From the NCBI GenBank assembly GCA_910578115.1, contig CAJTPO010000016.1, positions 1 to 64,000 of the forward strand: a stretch of 64,000 bases of DNA, written 5' to 3'. A program made the translations under genes and the position numbers. Below, piece by piece: positions 60,439 through 64,000 of the stretch. Origin of the DNA: an uncultured Lachnospiraceae bacterium. GTDB lineage: Bacteria > Bacillota > Clostridia > Lachnospirales > Lachnospiraceae. Numbering within the stretch: the first letter of the stretch is position 1; each line of letters opens with the position of its first letter. The notes below the pieces were generated by a model, which searched no databases, was not told the origin of the DNA, and was given only the letters and a program-made list of their open reading frames with translations.

Positions 60439-61581
60439 CTATCTCTCCTGCGCCGCAAAGCAGCCTCTTATCGTCCTGATGATCAGTTCCATATCCTCCG
60501 GCGTATTCTTCACATCACTGGGCAGGCACAGACCTCTGGCAAACACTTCTTCTCCCACACTTCTTCCGTCCTCATAGTGCGGCACGAAATCACAGGCCGC
60601 AAACACCGGCTGCAGATGCATCGGTTTCCAGATCGGCCTTGACTCTATATTCTCCGCCTCCAGTGCATCCATGATCCTGTCGGGCGTTACACTGCATCCC
60701 CCGGCGATCACCATACCCGAAAGCCAGCAGTTGGCGTCCCCGTCCGGGTTCATGGGATTCATCATGATTTCCGGCAGATCCGCAAACGCCTCCTGATATT
60801 GTCTGTAGATTTCTTTCTTCTTCGCTATATGCTCCTCCAGGTGCAGCAGCTGCCCTCTGCCGATCCCGGCGATGACATTGCTCATCCGGTAATTATATCC
60901 GAGCTCCGAATGCTGGTAATGCCTTGCCGGATCTCTGGACTGGGTTGCAAAGAACGTCACTCTCTTCACCGCCTCCTCCTCGGCCGACACGAACATACCA
61001 CCGCCGGATGTGGTGATGATCTTATTGCCGTTAAAAGAATAGATACCGTATTTACCGAAGGTGCCCGTATGCCGTCCCTTCCAGGTACTGCCCAGAGATT
61101 CCGCCGCATCTTCCACCAGCGGCACGTCATGCTCCGCGCAGATCGCCATGATCTCATCAAGTCTGGCCGGTGTGCCGTAGAGATGTACGCAGATCACCGC
61201 CTTCGGATGCGGATACTTCTCAAATGCCCTCCGCAGCGCCTCCGGCGACATATTCCAGGTGTCCGGTTCCGCATCGATGAACACAGGGTCTCCGTTCTCA
61301 TACACAATCGGATTACAGGATGCCGAAAAAGTCAGATCCGATACAAACACTTTATCACCCTGCCCCACGCCCAGAAGCTTAAGCGCCATATGAATCGCCG
61401 CCGTCCCCGAACTCAGCGCCGCCGCATATCCACAGCCCGTATATGCCGCCGTCTCTTTCTCGAAAGCGTTTACATTAGGTCCCAGAGGCGCCACCCAGTT
61501 GGTGTCAAATGCCTCCTGCACATACTTCTGTTCCTCACCATGCATGGTGGGAGATGACAAATAGATCCTCTTTCTGCCCAT
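60439..61581 (-). CDS. DegT/DnrJ/EryC1/StrS aminotransferase (PglE-like)
   Basis: A 380-residue PLP-dependent sugar aminotransferase. Lys187 in SFNGNKIITTSGGG binds PLP. It should aminate the 4-keto sugar made by the PglF-like enzyme, giving UDP-4-amino-4,6-dideoxy-GlcNAc. No PglD acetyltransferase is present; formylation by the enzyme at 50742 is an alternative. Confidence 0.88.
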   Translation of the reverse strand: MGRKRIYLSSPTMHGEEQKYVQEAFDTNWVAPLGPNVNAFEKETAAYTGCGYAAALSSGTAAIHMALKLLGVGQGDKVFVSDLTFSASCNPIVYENGDPVFIDAEPDTWNMSPEALRRAFEKYPHPKAVICVHLYGTPARLDEIMAICAEHDVPLVEDAAESLGSTWKGRHTGTFGKYGIYSFNGNKIITTSGGGMFVSAEEEAVKRVTFFATQSRDPARHYQHSELGYNYRMSNVIAGIGRGQLLHLEEHIAKKKEIYRQYQEAFADLPEIMMNPMNPDGDANCWLSGMVIAGGCSVTPDRIMDALEAENIESRPIWKPMHLQPVFAACDFVPHYEDGRSVGEEVFARGLCLPSDVKNTPEDMELIIRTIRGCFAAQER

Positions 61582-61659
61582 AACAGCTCCTACTCCCCAC
61601 GTTTTGTCATCCGTGGCAACAAATTCTACAGATCCGGACTCATACGTCCCGGCCTGTTT

Positions 61660-63546
61660 TCACGAAACATCATTTATCTCTTCCGCACTGCGATAAGTCG
61701 TAACGATCTTCTTCAACAGCGGCCTGATATCCGAACTCTCAATCTGGCACTCATCCTTCAGCTCCTTCAACTGCATAAAGAATTCATGCTCATCAAGCTC
61801 TATCGGCTTGCCGATGTGTATCATGCGGTTCGCCGTGTCTTTCATTCCTTCCTCTTCCATCAGCAGTTCTTCATACAGCTTCTCTCCGGGACGAAGCCCC
61901 GTGAATTCAATCTTGATATCCTCTCCCACACGGAAACCGGACAGCTTGATCAGGTTCTCCGCCAGCGTCAATATCTTAACAGGTTCTCCCATATCCAGCA
62001 CAAAAATCTCACCGCCTCTGGCGTAGGCTCCTGCCTGCAATACCAAAGAGACCGCCTCCGGAATCGTCATAAAGTAGCGGATAATATCAGGATGCGTCAC
62101 CGTGACCGGACCACCTGCCGCAATCTGTCTGCGGAACAACGGAATCACGCTGCCGTTGCTGCCCAGTACATTCCCGAAGCGCACCGCCACAAACTCCGTG
62201 TCATAATGCTTGTCGAAAGTCTGTATGATCATCTCGCAGATCCGCTTGCTGGCCCCCATGATATTCGTCGGGTTCACCGCCTTATCCGTAGAGATCATCA
62301 CAAAACGCTGCACACCGCTCATCGCCGCAGCCTGCGCCGTCTTGAAAGTGCCGAACACATTGTTCTTCACTGCCTCGGTAGGGCTGTCCTCCATCAGCGG
62401 CACATGCTTGTGCGCCGCCGCATGATACACGATATGGGGGCGATAAGTTGAGAAAATATAGTTCATACGGTTGGTATTGCGCACCGATGCGATCAAAACC
62501 ACCAGATCAAGCTCCGGATACTTTTCTTTCAGTTCCTGTTGAATATCATAGACCGAATTCTCATAAATATCCACGATTACCAGCTGTTTCGCCCTGTGCG
62601 CAGCAATCTGCCTGCACAACTCGCTGCCGATGGAGCCGCCTCCCCCCGTGACAAGCACCACCTTGCCCTGCACATAGCCCAGGATCGATTCCATATCAAC
62701 GCAGATCGGATCTCTGCCCAGCAGATCTTCTACCTCTACGTCACGCAGCTTGCTTACGCTGACCTCGCCGTTCACCAACTGGTACATTCCCGGCAGAGAA
62801 CGCAGCTTACAGTTCGAATCCTTACAGATCTCCAGAATCTCCCTGATCTCCGCCCGCGGTGCAGAGGGCATCGCCACGATGATCTCATCCACATCATAGA
62901 TATCCGCGCACTCCACGATCTTATCCCGGCCGCCGACCACTTTGATTCCCTGAATATACCTGCCCCATTTCCCCTTATCATCATCGATAATACACTTGAT
63001 GACCATTGTGGAAAAATTGCTGTTGACAATCTCCTTGATAATCAGATTCGCCGCCTCTCCCGCGCCGATCACCATGACCGAGATCAGATTCTTCTTATTC
63101 TGCTGTTTATGTTTCAGTCCCCGGAAAAACCGATAGGAAAAACGGCTGGCGAAAATGCACACCACCAGCGAGGCCAGATAAGCCACATAATAGCTTCTGG
63201 GAACTGCCTGCGTCGTAATCTTAAAAAACTGCATGCCGATACCGTTTACCAGCGTCGAAACAACACATGCCACCACAATATTCTGCAGCTCTGTCTCCCC
63301 GGCAAAAGCCCACAGACTGCTGTACAGATGCAGTATATAGAAAATAACCAGTGTAACAGGGATATTAATCGGCAGAAAAAGTTCGATCGGACGCATAAAA
63401 TGATCCGGAATAGAGTCCAGATGAAAATCATAGCGCCACAGGATCGCCATATAACTGGCGATCCAGATGCTGATAATATCATAGATGATCAGACAGGTTC
63501 TTCTGTAAAATAATTTCGCATTGAAAGGTTTTCTCTTTTTCTCCAT
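61660..63546 (-). CDS. Membrane-bound nucleotide-sugar 4,6-dehydratase (PglF/CapD-like)
   Basis: A 628-residue enzyme with four N-terminal helices, a CoA-binding-like domain (about 150-250, GAGEAANLI) and an SDR domain (about 285-560: GGGGSIGSELC, STDKAVNPTN, MGASKR). Family members turn UDP-GlcNAc into the 4-keto-6-deoxy sugar or epimerise it. It begins 9 bp after the polymerase-like gene, so the cluster continues upstream. Confidence 0.85.
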   Translation of the reverse strand: MEKKRKPFNAKLFYRRTCLIIYDIISIWIASYMAILWRYDFHLDSIPDHFMRPIELFLPINIPVTLVIFYILHLYSSLWAFAGETELQNIVVACVVSTLVNGIGMQFFKITTQAVPRSYYVAYLASLVVCIFASRFSYRFFRGLKHKQQNKKNLISVMVIGAGEAANLIIKEIVNSNFSTMVIKCIIDDDKGKWGRYIQGIKVVGGRDKIVECADIYDVDEIIVAMPSAPRAEIREILEICKDSNCKLRSLPGMYQLVNGEVSVSKLRDVEVEDLLGRDPICVDMESILGYVQGKVVLVTGGGGSIGSELCRQIAAHRAKQLVIVDIYENSVYDIQQELKEKYPELDLVVLIASVRNTNRMNYIFSTYRPHIVYHAAAHKHVPLMEDSPTEAVKNNVFGTFKTAQAAAMSGVQRFVMISTDKAVNPTNIMGASKRICEMIIQTFDKHYDTEFVAVRFGNVLGSNGSVIPLFRRQIAAGGPVTVTHPDIIRYFMTIPEAVSLVLQAGAYARGGEIFVLDMGEPVKILTLAENLIKLSGFRVGEDIKIEFTGLRPGEKLYEELLMEEEGMKDTANRMIHIGKPIELDEHEFFMQLKELKDECQIESSDIRPLLKKIVTTYRSAEEINDVS

Positions 63547-63555
63547 ATCTCTTCC

Positions 63556-64000
63556 CTATACCGCCTTCCGGCTGTCGACCAATAACGGTGAAAGCGTCAG
63601 CATCAGACAGCAAGCGATCGGACAGCAGGGATGGAAGATCCACTCCGTCAACCCGGCCACTGCAAAAAGGACTAAAACAGCCATCGGCAGCGCCGCACAT
63701 ACCCTGTCCTTCTTATGTCTGTGAAAATAAACTGCCGCCTGGATCAGTGTACCGATGCCCAGCAGAATAAACACCGCACCCACATAGATGCCGTGGTCAT
63801 AGGCAACCTGAAGATAGATATTATGTGCATGGACGTTATAATGTCCGTTGGGTTCCATAATCCCCATATCTTCATGACCAACTTTATTTAAATTAGAATA
63901 ATATAATCTGAAAATTTCCATTCTGCCGTTGGTGTAAGAGTCCTCTGAATCCTCGTCCTCCTGTACACCTCCTGCAGCCGTATCCGTCGCAGAGGCGACC
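63556..64000 (-). CDS. O-antigen ligase/polymerase-like protein, 5' part outside window
   Basis: The last 148 codons of a Wzy/WaaL-type membrane protein. A Ser/Asp/Glu-rich loop leads to NGRMEIFRLYY and then NVHAHNIYLQVAYDHG, the conserved HNxxLQ region of Wzy_C proteins. Two or three helices follow. The frame is open to the window edge, so the start lies beyond. It polymerises lipid-linked repeats or ligates the chain. An internal ATG at 63921 is not the start. Confidence 0.75.
   Translation of the reverse strand, partial: VASATDTAAGGVQEDEDSEDSYTNGRMEIFRLYYSNLNKVGHEDMGIMEPNGHYNVHAHNIYLQVAYDHGIYVGAVFILLGIGTLIQAAVYFHRHKKDRVCAALPMAVLVLFAVAGLTEWIFHPCCPIACCLMLTLSPLLVDSRKAV

Noticed and set aside
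1..64000. CRISPR array, tRNA or rRNA genes, phage or IS transposase
   Set aside because: I looked on both strands for regularly spaced repeats, cloverleaf signatures and transposase or integrase motifs and saw none. The dispersed elements carry no gene.

Overview
The window reads as chromosomal DNA of a spore-forming, obligately anaerobic member of the Clostridia, most likely Lachnospiraceae. The basis is moderate GC content, purine-rich Shine-Dalgarno sites, a spoIIID regulator, a DegV protein, an anaerobic sulfatase-maturating enzyme, a YesM-type sensor kinase and proteins that resemble gut Lachnospiraceae families. I see no rRNA, tRNA, CRISPR array, transposase or prophage gene. About 90% of the window is coding and most genes lie on the minus strand.

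Layout. (1) 1-9.1 kb is housekeeping: two GMP synthase paralogues (one with a decayed glutaminase domain), DegV, a GH13 debranching enzyme, two tiny membrane proteins and a MATE exporter. (2) 9.2-10.3 kb holds spoIIID, a MntA/HepT toxin-antitoxin remnant and a second, broken copy of the 5' end of spoIIID. (3) 10.3-22.3 kb is cell envelope and core metabolism: a large membrane protein with a WalR-like box, an NlpC/P60 hydrolase, AsnS, a lipoprotein PPIase, a DUF1934 protein with a MATE exporter, MurI, and IspE with a GntR regulator. (4) 22.4-36.9 kb is a sulfated-substrate locus: an ABC importer with sulfatase 1, a divergent two-component system, a TauE/SafE exporter, the radical-SAM sulfatase activator, a GPH symporter with sulfatase 2, and a LacI regulator with three matching operators. 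(5) 37.2-37.8 kb is an orphan gene with a very strong ribosome binding site. (6) 37.9-64 kb is one long minus-strand surface-glycan cluster, open at the right edge.

How the genes work together. In the sulfate locus both sulfatases lack signal peptides, so the simplest model is import of an intact sulfated small molecule, desulfation in the cytoplasm by enzymes activated by the anSME, and export of the released sulfur oxyanion by TauE/SafE. No glycoside hydrolase is present. The glycan cluster contains the initiating part of a Pgl-like pathway (PglF-like dehydratase, PglE-like aminotransferase, PglC-like phosphoglycosyltransferase), a TviC/TviB-like pair expected to make UDP-GalNAcA, four GT4 transferases, a GT10 fucosyltransferase-like enzyme, GT-C-like membrane proteins and an O-antigen-ligase-like polymerase cut by the window edge.

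The most unusual part is 39.1-46.7 kb. A Dlt-like acylation set (adenylating enzyme, carrier protein, MBOAT, SGNH protein) sits beside an LTA-synthase-like phosphotransferase and also contains a formyltransferase. A second formyltransferase and an ATP-grasp/PLP-enzyme pair lie further up the same cluster. This looks like a route that decorates a surface polymer with an activated, possibly formylated, amino acid or amino sugar. The intergenic regions also carry an unusual number of hairpin-rich dispersed elements.
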